A stretch of 64,000 nucleotides of DNA from Neobacillus cucumis (GCF_016107705.1 NZ_JAEHGC010000020.1:1-64000); one strand, 5' to 3'. Shown: positions 10,213 to 20,663, numbered from the stretch's first letter. The notes: generated from the sequence alone by a model not told the origin. Made by a program: numbers and translations.

Positions 10213-10257
10213 TCGACAAAATTCGGGCGGTGCCTGTCACCGCCCGAATTTTGTCGA
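10213..10257. repeat. REP-like palindrome, copy 1
   Basis: This is a near-perfect palindrome of 45 nt. Two 20-nt arms, starting TCGACAAAATTCGGG, flank a 5-nt CCTGT loop. It sits between convergent frlR and pepD. It may act as a transcript end for either gene but lacks a run of T. Confidence 0.92.
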
Positions 10258-10276
10258 ATATAACAAGGGATTATTC

Positions 10277-11755
10277 TCACCACTCAAATGATTTCATTTC
10301 TTTTAATACGGATAGGAAGTACTCCCAATTATTGATGGTTGAAGGTATGCTTAGGTGTTCGTTTGGAGTATGGACATTGTACATATCTGGTCCAATCGAA
10401 ATGGCGTCCAGTCCCGGGATTTTATCTATCAAAATTCCGCATTCAATACCGGCGTGTACGGCAATGATCTCGATATCTTTGTTGTGTTGATCCTTAAACA
10501 CCTTTTCAAATACTTGACGAATCTTTGAATCCGGATTATAAGGCCACTCTGGATAATCGTTTTCCATTACCAATTCACAGCCAAGTATTGCCGCTATTAA
10601 ACAGGCCTTTTTGACTATATCCTCTTTTAAACTTTTCACCGAACTTCTTGAATCACTAGCAAAATGGAGTTCTGTTTCGGAAGTAGTTATCACTCCCAAG
10701 TTAGTTGAGCTCTCCACCAATCCCTCAATGTCCATACTCATGCTTTGTATGCCGTTTGGAATAAGCATCAGCGAAGTAATCGCTTTTTGTTTGGTTTCCT
10801 CTGAAAAAACATGAGTAAACTCTAACTCCACATTATTTAAGGTAATATGTACCTCCGGGTCGGAAGTTTTCAGTTCGAATTGTAAAATAGTATTCCATTC
10901 ATCTATTTTAGCTTCTAATTTTTTAATAGAATTCCCGGCAACGAAAATAATTGCATCGGTTTCACGGGGAATCGCATTGGTTGCTGACCCTCCGTTAATT
11001 TGCTGTAAAAAATAAGGAAGGTCTGATAATAGGTCCGATAAGATGCGCCCCATGATTTTATTGGAATTGCCTCTTCCTTTATTGATCGATATCCCGGAAT
11101 GACCGCCTTTTAATCCTTTGATACTTATACAATAGGCTGCTGTGTTGTTTGGAGCCTCCTCCCAAACAATTGGAAGGATCTGCGTTGTTTTTATCCCGCC
11201 AGCACTGCTGACTAATAGCTTATGGTCCTCTTCTGAATCAATATTAATCAGGATTTTCCCCTTAAGGTCGGAAGGGTCTACGGCTAAAGCTCCACCCATC
11301 GTTGTTTCTTCTTCAGTTGTAATGATCACTTCAAGGGAAGGATGTTGAATTTCCTTAGAGTCTAATAAGGCAAGAGCGTAGGCAACAGCTACTCCATTAT
11401 CAGCTCCTAATGTTGTGTCCGTTGCATAAAGCATATCTTCAATGATTCGTAACTGAATGGGATCCTTTTCAAAGTCATGAACAGTCCCCTTGTTTTTCTC
11501 ACATACCATATCCATATGTCCTTGGATAATCACGGTCGGTATATTCTCGTAACCAGGACTGGCCGCTTTTTTGATGATCACATTTAATGCCCTATCCTGT
11601 TTTACCTCTAGATGACGTTCCTTAGCAAAATGAACCAAGTAATCACTAATGGCTTTCTCGTTCCCGGAGCCCCTTGGAATCTTTGAAATTTCTGAAAAAA
11701 AGTAAAATACCGGGTGCTGAATTAAGTCTTCTAAACGTTTGTACAATCGAATCAT
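10277..11755 (-). CDS. pepD: Aminoacyl-histidine dipeptidase (PepD-like, M20)
   Basis: This is a 492-residue dizinc peptidase of the M20 family, PepD/carnosinase group, which cleaves dipeptides such as Xaa-His in the cytosol. The metal and catalytic residues are in place: H80 and D82 in QGHMDM, D119 in LGADNG, the Glu cluster at 148-150 in TTEEE, and the IDSEE Asp. The dimerisation-domain motif GLKGGHSGISINKGRGNS is intact. The start is ATG 11755, tightly spaced after GAGAGG. It lies 15 nt after the upstream transporter gene, so the two are an operon. Confidence 0.92.
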   Translation of the reverse strand: MIRLYKRLEDLIQHPVFYFFSEISKIPRGSGNEKAISDYLVHFAKERHLEVKQDRALNVIIKKAASPGYENIPTVIIQGHMDMVCEKNKGTVHDFEKDPIQLRIIEDMLYATDTTLGADNGVAVAYALALLDSKEIQHPSLEVIITTEEETTMGGALAVDPSDLKGKILINIDSEEDHKLLVSSAGGIKTTQILPIVWEEAPNNTAAYCISIKGLKGGHSGISINKGRGNSNKIMGRILSDLLSDLPYFLQQINGGSATNAIPRETDAIIFVAGNSIKKLEAKIDEWNTILQFELKTSDPEVHITLNNVELEFTHVFSEETKQKAITSLMLIPNGIQSMSMDIEGLVESSTNLGVITTSETELHFASDSRSSVKSLKEDIVKKACLIAAILGCELVMENDYPEWPYNPDSKIRQVFEKVFKDQHNKDIEIIAVHAGIECGILIDKIPGLDAISIGPDMYNVHTPNEHLSIPSTINNWEYFLSVLKEMKSFEW

Positions 11756-11770
11756 CCTCTCAATTTAAAA

Positions 11771-13201
11771 TTACGGTCCATAATTGATTGCGACTGCGAT
11801 GATCATAAAGATAATCTCCATGACCATGATGGTGATGAAAAGTGGCCATAAAAATTTATACCAGCGATCGACGGGAATGCCAGCTATTCCACAGATGACC
11901 ACAACAGTGGAAGGCCAAAGCATGTTTGCAAATCCGTCTCCAAATGAGAATGCTAGAACGGCAATTTGACGATTGATCCCAATGAGATCGGATAAAGGTG
12001 TCATAATTGGCATTGAAATGGTTGCCGCTGCACTTCCTGATGGTACAAAAAAATTAAGCAGAGTTTGCACAATAATCATGCCGGCGGATGCTGCATAGGG
12101 AGATAAGTTTTTAATGACATTGGCCATATAATATACAACCGTATCGATAATATGCCCGTCTTCTAAAATAACGAGAATCGCATTCGCCATTCCGATTAAG
12201 AGTGCGGCATATACCATATTTCTGCAGGCTTCAATGAACGTATCTGCTACTTCAGCGAGCGTGAGTCTGTTTACTAAACCAATAGCAATCATCATAATGA
12301 TGAATACACCTGATAATTCAGGAAGGTACCAGCCAAATTTCACAGTCCCGGTAACCAAGGTAATAATCGTACAAACAAACAACCCTAAGCTAATCTTATG
12401 TGGAACGGTGAATTTTGTATCTGTTAGACCGCCTTGTACAATGCCGGATAAAAAGGGGAATTGTACATTCTTTACAATACTCTTTTCAGGATTTTCTTTC
12501 ACCATTTTAGCGTAGCGCATGACGAAGAATATGGAAATAGACATAAAGACAACAAATGCAATGGCACGAAAGGCAATACCCGAAAAAAGCGGAATGCCAG
12601 CAATACCTTGGGCGATGCCGACGGTAAAAGGATTGGTAACAGCTGCTGCAAAACCTGTGGTAATACTGACGTAAACAATGGCAACACCAACCAATGCATC
12701 ATACCCAAGTGCAACAGTGATTCCCATCATGATCGGAATGTATCCATAACTTTCTTCATACATCCCAAACCCCGCACCCATGGCTCCAAAGACAAGCATA
12801 AATACGGGAATGATTAGGCCTTCTTTTCCTTTTAGTTTTCGAACGAGTGCACCTATGCCGCTATTAAATACTCCGGTTTTTGTCAGGATAAAGATAAAAC
12901 CGTAGGCGAAAAAAAGGTAAAAAATAATTTCTGCCCCGTGCAGCATTCCTTTTTGAATACTTATAAACATATTAAAAAAACTAACGGGTGTTTGATGAAC
13001 GGAATGATAGGAATCCGGTACAACTATTGACCTTTTTGTAACAGGATCCTCCACTCGGTCAAATTCACCTGCCGGAATGATATAGGAGAAAAGGGCAGTT
13101 ATGAGAATGATTAGTCCCATAAAGACATAACTATGTGGCATTTGAAGTTTAAATTTTCTTTTGGTTACATGATTTGGTTCTAGTAAAACGACTTTTTCCA
13201 A
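11771..13201 (-). CDS. YfcC family carrier (DcuC/ArcD superfamily)
   Basis: This 476-residue protein has about 12 hydrophobic segments and belongs to the C4-dicarboxylate anaerobic carrier/YfcC family. Members transport or exchange amino acids, peptides or carboxylates; the substrate is not readable here. The segment GYIPIMMGITVALGYDALVG and the C-terminal FVPSGSAAATISMPIMTPLSD loop are typical. The start is TTG 13201 after AGGAG, with a somewhat long spacing. It is co-transcribed with pepD, which suggests import of dipeptides or export of their products. Confidence 0.87.
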   Translation of the reverse strand: MEKVVLLEPNHVTKRKFKLQMPHSYVFMGLIILITALFSYIIPAGEFDRVEDPVTKRSIVVPDSYHSVHQTPVSFFNMFISIQKGMLHGAEIIFYLFFAYGFIFILTKTGVFNSGIGALVRKLKGKEGLIIPVFMLVFGAMGAGFGMYEESYGYIPIMMGITVALGYDALVGVAIVYVSITTGFAAAVTNPFTVGIAQGIAGIPLFSGIAFRAIAFVVFMSISIFFVMRYAKMVKENPEKSIVKNVQFPFLSGIVQGGLTDTKFTVPHKISLGLFVCTIITLVTGTVKFGWYLPELSGVFIIMMIAIGLVNRLTLAEVADTFIEACRNMVYAALLIGMANAILVILEDGHIIDTVVYYMANVIKNLSPYAASAGMIIVQTLLNFFVPSGSAAATISMPIMTPLSDLIGINRQIAVLAFSFGDGFANMLWPSTVVVICGIAGIPVDRWYKFLWPLFITIMVMEIIFMIIAVAINYGP

Positions 13202-13364
13202 AACCGATCAACTCCTATTAATATTATTCTTAATATTCTGTCAATTAAAAATGGACGGAAGATTAGATTGAACCATTATTTTATAAACCCTGACTGTGAT
13301 AAAATATGGGTCATATACAAAATGTCTAATCAATAATAAGTTATTTCGATTGGAGTTAAACATT

Positions 13365-15020
13365 ATGTCTGAACGGAAATTTACTGTTAGAGATATTATG
13401 AAACGGCCCCATTTCAGCGAGGCAAAAGTAATTGCAGGGTATAACGGAATGAACCGTCAAGTAAAATGGATTCATATTCTTGAAACCAATGAAAATCAAA
13501 GTCTCATTGATGGAAATGAGTTAATTCTTACAACAGGTCTGTTTTATAATGGCGATCTAAATACTGGCTTATCATTCCTTAGGGAGCTCATTCGGCAAAA
13601 TGCTTCTGCTCTTTGTATTGAGTTAGGTGCGAATTTTTCATCAATCCCGAGTGAAATGATTGAAATGGCGGAAAGCAATGATTTTCCACTGATTATTTTT
13701 ACTGGAAAGATTAAATTTGTCGAGATTACTCGTGATATACATGCATTATTAATCAATTCCAATGCAAAGGCTTTAAAGGAATTAGAAACTTTTCATAAAA
13801 ATTTATCGCAATTAAATTTACAATCAAAAGGGATCAGCACCATTCTGCAAGCGTTTCATCAAATGTTTTCATTAAACGTTATTTACTATCCCATTGATGG
13901 TGACACTATCTTTTTGCCACAGTTAAATCCAACTATTCAAAAGGAATGTATAGAGTTATTTAGAATACAAATCGAAAAATATTCTGTTGAAAATACTGAA
14001 CAGATGCAAAAAACTGTTGATCAGGAAAACATCTTACTCTATCAACCAGTCATTGCGATGGGGCAGTGTCTTGCATATGTTGGTATAGTGATAGTTGAAA
14101 GGGAAGTAGATGAATTCCTGTCTTTATCATTAGACTACACTGTCACTGCCATCGCCCAGAATTTATTACGCCGCTTATTCATTGAAGAGAGAAATTTTCA
14201 CGAACAAAATATTCTATTAAACGATATTTTGAACAACCGCATCCAGGGGGAGGAGCTGCTTCGAACAAAACTTGGCCTTATCCCAAATGATATGCGTGAT
14301 TTTTGTTTTTACTGTGGAGTTATGGAATGGGTTTTCCCAAGGTTGTATACCGCCTATGATGATTTAGGAACTACCCAGCAAAGTATGGTTGTTATGGTCC
14401 GAAATATGTTGAAGCGCCATTTTTTTCAAACGGTTATCCTTCCCTTAGGGAACCGCGTGTATTTGCTTGTCTATCAAACGCAAATTGATCGCAAACAAAT
14501 GCGGCCCATTCAGGAACGGATCGGTATGGCGATACTTCAATTAAAAAAAGCGGTTTCAAATTTACTGGAAAATCGGGAAATCTTTATTGGGGTGAGTAAC
14601 CCGGCGCATTTACTCACCCAAGCCTACCAAGGTTTTCAAGAAGCGAAGCAAGTAATTGAAATTGCTAAAATAACTGAATCAAATCCCGATCCGTTTTATG
14701 AGAATATGGGGATTTTTCGTATCCTATTAAACATGAAAGATAATCGAACTACCCCTTCATTCATCAACGATTATTTGGGAAGGGTGATCCAATACGACAA
14801 AGAGCATGGACACCGGTTGCTTGAAACCCTTAAGGTATATTTAAATAATAATAGTTCGAAGCAGAAAACGGCCAAGGAGCTGTTTATCCACCGCCAAACA
14901 TTGTATTATCGTCTCGAAAAACTCGAAGAACTACTGGGTGATTTAACCAATCCAGAACGGCGGATTTGTATTGAACTTGCTCTGCGGGCCTACGAGCTCA
15001 ATCGCATGAATTTCTTTTAA
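13365..15020 (+). CDS. PucR family transcriptional regulator
   Basis: This 551-residue regulator has an N-terminal PucR sensory domain (residues about 10-125, starting FTVRDIMKRPHF), a middle GAF/GGDEF-like region, and a C-terminal helix-turn-helix of the PucR type (HRQTLYYRLEKLEELLG, about residues 495-530). Such proteins usually activate nearby catabolic genes in response to the substrate. It is divergent from yfcC-pepD and convergent with a second pepD-like gene, so these are its likely targets. The start ATG 13365 follows GGAG. Its 3' end overlaps the opposing gene by 78 nt. Confidence 0.9.
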   Translation: MSERKFTVRDIMKRPHFSEAKVIAGYNGMNRQVKWIHILETNENQSLIDGNELILTTGLFYNGDLNTGLSFLRELIRQNASALCIELGANFSSIPSEMIEMAESNDFPLIIFTGKIKFVEITRDIHALLINSNAKALKELETFHKNLSQLNLQSKGISTILQAFHQMFSLNVIYYPIDGDTIFLPQLNPTIQKECIELFRIQIEKYSVENTEQMQKTVDQENILLYQPVIAMGQCLAYVGIVIVEREVDEFLSLSLDYTVTAIAQNLLRRLFIEERNFHEQNILLNDILNNRIQGEELLRTKLGLIPNDMRDFCFYCGVMEWVFPRLYTAYDDLGTTQQSMVVMVRNMLKRHFFQTVILPLGNRVYLLVYQTQIDRKQMRPIQERIGMAILQLKKAVSNLLENREIFIGVSNPAHLLTQAYQGFQEAKQVIEIAKITESNPDPFYENMGIFRILLNMKDNRTTPSFINDYLGRVIQYDKEHGHRLLETLKVYLNNNSSKQKTAKELFIHRQTLYYRLEKLEELLGDLTNPERRICIELALRAYELNRMNFF

Positions 15021-16454
15021 AACAGCTAGAAGGTATTCCCAGGTTTTTAAGGTGGACGAGATGCTTAAATGTTCATTTGGTGTATGACTGTTATAAACAT
15101 TAGGTCCAATTGATATAGCATCCAAGTCCATCTTTTCTAAAAATAGACCACATTCAATCCCGGCATGAAGTGCAATTGATTCGATCTTTTCTCCGTATTT
15201 TTCTTTATATACCATCTCAAAAAGTAATCTGATTTTCGAATTAGGGTTATACGGCCATTCTGGATAATCATAGCCAAATTTCACTTCACAACCAAGAACA
15301 CTTGCAAGGGTTTTCATTTCATTCATCATCTTGTCTTTTAAACTTTTTTCAGAACTTCGAATGAAATTTTCGAAAGTAATGTCTGTATCGTGTGTGTTTA
15401 CTACACCCAAGTTAGCGGAACTTTCTACCATACCAGGGAAATCCAAGCTCATATTTTCTACACCGCTGGGTAATAAGAGCAATGCAGCAATTACTTTTTC
15501 TGTTGTTTCCTTTGAAAATACTCTCTGACAAACTTCTTCTTCCTTTGTAACTTGTGCAAGTACTTGTCCATCGGAATGTCTTAATTCATTCTTAAAGATC
15601 TGGTTCCATTGGGCAACCTCAGCCTCTAACTGACCAACTTTTTCGGGATTAATTAGAACGAGAGCTTCGGCCTCTCGGGGAATAGAAGTGTCTTTTGTAC
15701 CGCCGGCCAACCCTGTCAGGCTAAACTCCATTTTCGTGGATAACCCCTGTAAAATCCGGCCCAAAAGTTTGATAGAATTCCCTCGTCCTTGATTGATACA
15801 AAGACCCGAGTGACCGCCTTTTAATCCGCTAATATGAATGCTGCAGAGAGTTTTATTTTTCGCAGCATCATCCCAAAAAATAGGGAGGTTAAATGTGTTG
15901 GCAATCCCGCCAGCACCACTGACCAATAGTTTTCCCGATTCGTCTGAATCTAGATTGATTAAGATGGTTCCGCTTAGAAGGGAGGTGTCCAATTCACGGG
16001 CACCTTTCATTGTCAATCTGCCTTCTGTCGTAAGGACTATTTCTAGATTTGGATGAGGAATCCGATTAGAGCTCAATAATGCAAGAGAGTAGGCGAGAGC
16101 AATCCCGCTATTGGCACCTAAGGTCGTATCTGTTGCATAGAGCATATCCCCTTCAATTCTTAATTGGAGAGGGTCCTTCACAAAGTCATGTTCGGCATCA
16201 CTTTTATCCTCAATCATGTCCATCGGCCCTTGAATAATAACAGTGGGGGCGTGTTCGTATCCCGGTGAAGCAGGTTTTTTAATAATGATATTTAAAGCCT
16301 GATCTTGGATGACTTCTAACTGATGATCCTTTGCAAAACGAATCAAAAAATCACTTATTTCTCTTTCCTGACCAGACCGCCTTTTTATTTTTGATATTTC
16401 AACGAAATAATGAAACACGGTAAATTGCGCTAATTCGTGTAAACTGCTAAACAA
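14943..16454 (-). CDS. PepD-like M20 paralog lacking metal ligands
   Basis: This 503-residue paralog of the PepD at 10277-11755 is alignable over its length. It has lost key residues: the metal His is Pro (QGPMDM), the bridging Asp is Asn (LGANSG), and the Glu pair reads Glu-Gly (TTEGRL). The structural motif GLKGGHSGLCINQGRGNS remains. It is therefore probably not an active dizinc peptidase; a binding or regulatory role is possible but unproven. The TTG at 16454 follows AAAGGGGTG and matches the paralog N-terminus. The C-terminus runs about 20 residues past the paralog end, inside the antisense of the PucR gene. Confidence 0.85.
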   Translation of the reverse strand: MFSSLHELAQFTVFHYFVEISKIKRRSGQEREISDFLIRFAKDHQLEVIQDQALNIIIKKPASPGYEHAPTVIIQGPMDMIEDKSDAEHDFVKDPLQLRIEGDMLYATDTTLGANSGIALAYSLALLSSNRIPHPNLEIVLTTEGRLTMKGARELDTSLLSGTILINLDSDESGKLLVSGAGGIANTFNLPIFWDDAAKNKTLCSIHISGLKGGHSGLCINQGRGNSIKLLGRILQGLSTKMEFSLTGLAGGTKDTSIPREAEALVLINPEKVGQLEAEVAQWNQIFKNELRHSDGQVLAQVTKEEEVCQRVFSKETTEKVIAALLLLPSGVENMSLDFPGMVESSANLGVVNTHDTDITFENFIRSSEKSLKDKMMNEMKTLASVLGCEVKFGYDYPEWPYNPNSKIRLLFEMVYKEKYGEKIESIALHAGIECGLFLEKMDLDAISIGPNVYNSHTPNEHLSISSTLKTWEYLLAVLKEIHAIELVGPQSKFNTNPPFWIG

Positions 16455-16669
16455 GATGGACACCCCTTTATCAACTACCAATGCTATTTCATTGTATCAA
16501 AAAGGTATTAAGTCTTTCATTGTTTCTTACAGTTTAGATCCAATTAAGCCTGATCAGCTGCCCTCCCTTCCTTAAACATATGGTACCAAAAGTATCAGAT
16601 AATTCTAAATGTACAAAACGCTAAAGAAAAAGCAGTAAAATTCATACAAAGTGTCAGAGTGGTAGTGAT

Positions 16670-16714
16670 TCGACAAAATTCGGGTGGTGCCTGTCACCAC
16701 CCGAATTTTGTCGA
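16670..16714. repeat. REP-like palindrome, copy 2
   Basis: This 45-nt palindrome has the same arms and CCTGT loop as copy 1. Relative to copy 1, the central stem carries a compensatory C-to-T and G-to-A pair, so base pairing is kept. Confidence 0.92.
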
Positions 16715-16740
16715 TAAATTAAATTTATTTTAAAACCGAC

Positions 16741-16769
16741 TTGACTTATAGGAATTGTCAAATTATTAT
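16741..16769 (+). promoter_or_regulatory. cysJI promoter
   Basis: TTGACT (16741-16746) and TATTAT (16764-16769) are 17 nt apart, about 100 nt before cysJ. ATAGGAATT within the spacer resembles part of the CymR box of Bacillus sulfur genes; that reading is tentative. The rest of the 16482-16860 gap holds only the palindromic repeat. Confidence 0.6.
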
Positions 16770-16869
16770 ATTATTAATCTATTAGAGAGACTGAAAAGTA
16801 AAAAAATTCTTGTCCCGTGATTTTTTAAAGCGGGTTTTTGAATTTTAATTCCTTAGTGAGGTGGATATG

Positions 16870-18681
16870 TTGCAACTTCAGGTATTAAACAGTCCGTTTA
16901 GTCAGGAGCAGGCAGAGCTCCTAAACCGTATTCTGCCAACATTGACCGATCAACAAAAGCTTTGGTTAAGCGGATATCTAGCTGCTTCCCAGTTTTCGGG
17001 AGCGCAAGCGTCGGCACCAGCAGCTTCACAAAATGCTGGTCAGGCCGTTTCCAAAGACGTAACCATTCTTTACGGTTCACAATCTGGAAATTCCAAAGGC
17101 CTTGCTAATAAAGCAGCCAAAACATTGGAAGGAAACGGTTATCTAGTCACACTTTCTTCTATGAGTGATTACAAACCAAACAATTTAAAGAAGGTACAAA
17201 ACTTGCTGATTGTTGTGAGTACACACGGGGAAGGAGATCCGCCTGATAATGCGATGACCTTCCATGAGTTTCTTCACAGCAAACGTGCACCAAAGCTGGA
17301 AGGCCTCCAATTTTCCGTATTGGCTTTAGGGGACAGCTCTTATGAGTTTTTCTGTCAGACAGGTAAACAATTTGATGACCGCCTCGAGGAACTGGGTGGA
17401 ACAAGGCTATATCCACGATTTGACTGTGATGTCGATTATGATGAACCAGCTGCAGAATGGCTTGAAGGAGTCCTTAGCAGTCTAAAAGATGCGCAAGGTA
17501 CAGGAACAGCTGCTGAAGCCGCCGCTGCTGCCAGCACCCTGGAAACGGCTGAATCCGTATACTCAAGAACGAATCCGTTTAAAGCGGAAGTGCTTGATAA
17601 CATCAATCTGAACGGTCGGGGATCTAATAAAGAAACGCATCACCTTGAACTTTCACTTGAAGGTTCTGGTCTTACGTTTGAGCCGGGAGACAGTTTAGGT
17701 GTATATCCTGAAAATGATCCGGCTTTAGTTGAGCAGCTTCTAAATGAGTTAAAATGGTCCAAAGAAGACCAAGTAACAGTAAAACAAGGCGATGTTCGCA
17801 CCCTTCAAGAAGCGCTCCAATCATACTATGAGATTACGACTTTAACAAAACCGCTTCTTGAGAAAATTGCACCGCTCTCCACAAACGAGGGATTAAAAGA
17901 GCTTGTTGCTCAAGGAAATGAAGAAAAATTAAAAGAGTACATCAATGGACGTGACTTATTAGACTTGGTTCGTGATTTTGGTCCATGGGGAGATTCTGCT
18001 CAGGAGTTTGTTTCGATTCTTCGTAAAATTCCGGTTCGTCTTTATTCAATTGCGAGCAGTTTAGCGGCTAATCCAGATGAAGTGCATTTGACGATCGGCG
18101 CGGTTCGATATGAGGCAAATGGCCGGGAAAGAAAAGGCGTAGCCTCCACGTATGTAGCAGAGCGTTTGGAGCCAGGGGATCATGTGTCTGTCTTTATTCA
18201 ACAAAATGAAAACTTTAAACTTCCTAAAAATCCTGAGACACCAATCATCATGGTTGGACCAGGTACAGGTGTTGCGCCGTTCCGTTCCTTTATTCAAGAA
18301 CGTGAAGAAACCGGTGCAGAAGGAAAATCATGGTTGTTCTTCGGTGACCAGCATTTCGTGACCGATTTCCTATACCAGACAGAAATGCAAAAATGGCTGA
18401 AAAATGGTGCATTAACGAAGCTGGATGTTGCGTTCTCTAGAGATACGGAAGAAAAAGTATATGTGCAGCACAGAATGCTTGAGCAAAGCAAAGAGCTTTT
18501 TGAATGGTTAGAAAAGGGTGCAGTTGTATACATCTGCGGAGATGAAAAACATATGGCACATGATGTCCATAATACCTTCATTGAAATTATCGCAAAAGAA
18601 GGCGGCTTAAGCCGTGAAAAAGCAGAAGAATATCTGACTGAAATGCAGCAGCAAAAACGTTATCAACGTGATGTATACTGA
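16870..18681 (+). CDS. cysJ: Assimilatory sulfite reductase (NADPH) flavoprotein subunit
   Basis: This is the 603-residue diflavin reductase that passes electrons from NADPH through FAD and FMN to the CysI hemoprotein. The flavodoxin domain is at residues about 62-205 ([27 protein letters not shown]). The FAD domain carries RLYSIASS, and the NADP domain carries [12 protein letters not shown] and ends in YQRDVY. The TTG at 16870 gives the usual MQLQV start of Bacillus CysJ and is best spaced from GTGAGGTGG; GTG 16861 and ATG 16867 are alternatives. cysI follows after 17 nt. Confidence 0.95.
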   Translation: MQLQVLNSPFSQEQAELLNRILPTLTDQQKLWLSGYLAASQFSGAQASAPAASQNAGQAVSKDVTILYGSQSGNSKGLANKAAKTLEGNGYLVTLSSMSDYKPNNLKKVQNLLIVVSTHGEGDPPDNAMTFHEFLHSKRAPKLEGLQFSVLALGDSSYEFFCQTGKQFDDRLEELGGTRLYPRFDCDVDYDEPAAEWLEGVLSSLKDAQGTGTAAEAAAAASTLETAESVYSRTNPFKAEVLDNINLNGRGSNKETHHLELSLEGSGLTFEPGDSLGVYPENDPALVEQLLNELKWSKEDQVTVKQGDVRTLQEALQSYYEITTLTKPLLEKIAPLSTNEGLKELVAQGNEEKLKEYINGRDLLDLVRDFGPWGDSAQEFVSILRKIPVRLYSIASSLAANPDEVHLTIGAVRYEANGRERKGVASTYVAERLEPGDHVSVFIQQNENFKLPKNPETPIIMVGPGTGVAPFRSFIQEREETGAEGKSWLFFGDQHFVTDFLYQTEMQKWLKNGALTKLDVAFSRDTEEKVYVQHRMLEQSKELFEWLEKGAVVYICGDEKHMAHDVHNTFIEIIAKEGGLSREKAEEYLTEMQQQKRYQRDVY

Positions 18682-18698
18682 GAGGAGTTTTTTCAAAA

Positions 18699-20420
18699 AT
18701 GGTGAATCAAGTTTTAAAAGCGCCGGACGGTAAGCCAAGCGATGTTGAGCGAATTAAAAGAGAAACTGACTATTTGCGCGGTACGCTGAAAGAAGTAATG
18801 CTCGATCGAATCAGCGCTGGAATTCCCGACGATGATAACCGCCTAATGAAACATCATGGCAGCTATTTGCAGGATGACCGTGACCTTCGAAATGAGCGTC
18901 AGAAACAAAAATTAGAACCTGCGTATCAATTCATGCTGCGCGTTCGTGCTCCGGGTGGAGTAGTAACACCGGATCAATGGCTTGTTTTAGACGGACTTGC
19001 CGATAAAAATGCCAACGGAACGATCAAACTGACAACAAGACAATCCTTTCAATTCCATGGAATCTTAAAGTGGAACATGAAAAATACGATTCAGGAAATT
19101 CATAAATCCCTGTTAACCACTCTTGCAGCATGCGGGGACGTGAACAGGAACGTAATGTGTAATCCGAATCCATATCAATCCGAGATCCATGCGGAAGTGT
19201 ATGAATGGGCTAAATATTTGAGTGATTATTTATTGCCGCGTACAAGAGCTTATCATGAAATCTGGCTCGATGAAGAAAGAGTGGCAGGCACACCGGAAGT
19301 GGATGAAGAGGTTGAACCATTATACGGACTAACGTATTTGCCTCGTAAGTTTAAAATCGGAATTGCGGTTCCACCTTCGAATGATATTGATGTCTTTTCA
19401 CAAGATCTTGGCTTAATAGCGATTGTCGAAGACGATAAACTAGTTGGTTTTAACGTAGCAATCGGCGGCGGCATGGGCAGCTCGCACGGTGACAAAGCAA
19501 CCTATCCTCAGGTAGCTAAAGTGATTGGCTTCGTGACACCAGATAAAATTGTCGAGCTTGCGGAAAAAACAATTACGATTCAGCGTGATTACGGTAACCG
19601 TTCTGCCCGTAAAAATGCTCGTTTCAAATATACTGTGGACCGCCTTGGTTTAGAAACGGTTAAAGAAGAATTGGAAAACCGCCTTGGCTGGAAGCTGGAT
19701 GAAGCAAAACACTATCATTTTGATCATAATGGCGACCGTTATGGATGGGTAGAAGGTGTTGGCGGCAATTGGCATTTCACCCTGTTTGTCCAAAATGGCC
19801 GGGTGGCAGACTTCCCTGATTACAAGTTAAAAACTGGCTTACAAGAAATCGCCAAAGTTCATACTGGAGATTTCCGTTTGACACCAAATCAAAACTTAGT
19901 GATTGCCAATGTATCCAGCCAGAATAAGAAAAAGATTTCCGAACTAATGGATCAATACGGATTAACTGATGGCCATAATCAATCAGCGCTTCGCCGTAAC
20001 TCCATGGCATGTGTGGCTCTGCCAACCTGCGGCTTGGCAATGGCGGAAAGTGAGCGCTACTTACCGGGACTAATTGATAAAATCGAAGAGATTGTTGATG
20101 AAAACGGCCTTCGCGACGAAGAAATTACGCTTCGAATGACCGGCTGTCCGAATGGATGTGCCAGACCGGCACTTGCTGAAATAGCCTTAATCGGAAAAGC
20201 CGTCGGGAAATATAATTTGTATCTTGGTGCTGCTTTTGATGGAAGCCGTCTAAACAAAATGTACCGTGAAAACATTGGCGAAGCGGAAATTCTGAGCGAG
20301 CTTCGTATGCTTCTTTCCCGTTATGCGAAAGAGCGCCATGATGGGGAGCATTTTGGTGACTTTGTCATTCGTGCGGAAATTATCAAAGCGACAACGGACG
20401 GGACGAATTTCCACGATTGA
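18699..20420 (+). CDS. cysI: Assimilatory sulfite reductase hemoprotein subunit
   Basis: This 573-residue siroheme and 4Fe-4S enzyme reduces sulfite to sulfide with six electrons from CysJ. The four cluster cysteines lie in [10 protein letters not shown] and [10 protein letters not shown]. The siroheme-binding Arg-rich segment [14 protein letters not shown] is present. Its length equals that of Bacillus CysI. AGAGGAG precedes the ATG. Cofactor supply comes from sumT and sirB downstream. A hairpin terminator closes the cysJI operon. Confidence 0.96.
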   Translation: MVNQVLKAPDGKPSDVERIKRETDYLRGTLKEVMLDRISAGIPDDDNRLMKHHGSYLQDDRDLRNERQKQKLEPAYQFMLRVRAPGGVVTPDQWLVLDGLADKNANGTIKLTTRQSFQFHGILKWNMKNTIQEIHKSLLTTLAACGDVNRNVMCNPNPYQSEIHAEVYEWAKYLSDYLLPRTRAYHEIWLDEERVAGTPEVDEEVEPLYGLTYLPRKFKIGIAVPPSNDIDVFSQDLGLIAIVEDDKLVGFNVAIGGGMGSSHGDKATYPQVAKVIGFVTPDKIVELAEKTITIQRDYGNRSARKNARFKYTVDRLGLETVKEELENRLGWKLDEAKHYHFDHNGDRYGWVEGVGGNWHFTLFVQNGRVADFPDYKLKTGLQEIAKVHTGDFRLTPNQNLVIANVSSQNKKKISELMDQYGLTDGHNQSALRRNSMACVALPTCGLAMAESERYLPGLIDKIEEIVDENGLRDEEITLRMTGCPNGCARPALAEIALIGKAVGKYNLYLGAAFDGSRLNKMYRENIGEAEILSELRMLLSRYAKERHDGEHFGDFVIRAEIIKATTDGTNFHD

Positions 20421-20448
20421 TTGAAACAGAATCAATTAAAATCGTAAT

Positions 20449-20486
20449 CTTAAAAATTGCGAAACAGAATTTTAAGAATTTTTTAA
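20449..20486 (+). terminator. Terminator after cysI
   Basis: An AT-rich stem (CTTAAAAATT at 20449 with AATTTTAAG at 20468) is followed by AATTTTTT. It lies just before the next promoter. Confidence 0.7.
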
Positions 20487-20494
20487 ACGGATTA

Positions 20495-20524
20495 TTGACA
20501 AATCCTATAGGTATGGTAGGATAT
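20495..20524 (+). promoter_or_regulatory. Promoter of the S-box operon
   Basis: A perfect TTGACA at 20495-20500 lies about 50 nt upstream of the riboswitch. The -10 box is less clear; AGGATA/GATATA around 20518-20524 has suitable spacing. Confidence 0.55.
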
Positions 20525-20544
20525 AAAATATAAATTAAATAAAT

Positions 20545-20645
20545 CGCTTATCTAGAGCGGCTGAGGGACTGGCCCGTTGAAGCCCGGCAACCTACAAAAG
20601 AAAGGTGCCAATTCCTGCAAAATGGAATCCATTTTGAAAGATAAG
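20545..20645 (+). promoter_or_regulatory. SAM riboswitch (S-box) aptamer
   Basis: The conserved S-box core is plain: CTTATCTAGAGCGG, then GAGGGACTGGCCC, GAAGCCCGGCAACC, AAAGGTGCCAATTCC and the closing GATAAG. P1 pairs CTTATC (20548-) with GATAAG (20639-). When SAM is high, the downstream terminator forms and shuts off the yezD-cysH-cysP-sat-cysC operon. Confidence 0.96.
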
Positions 20646-20663
20646 GTGTTACACAGAAGTACG

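Noticed and set aside
12461..12817. 118-codon plus-strand frame
   Set aside because: It is the antisense shadow of the YfcC gene and has an Asn/His/Lys-rich composition unlike a real protein.
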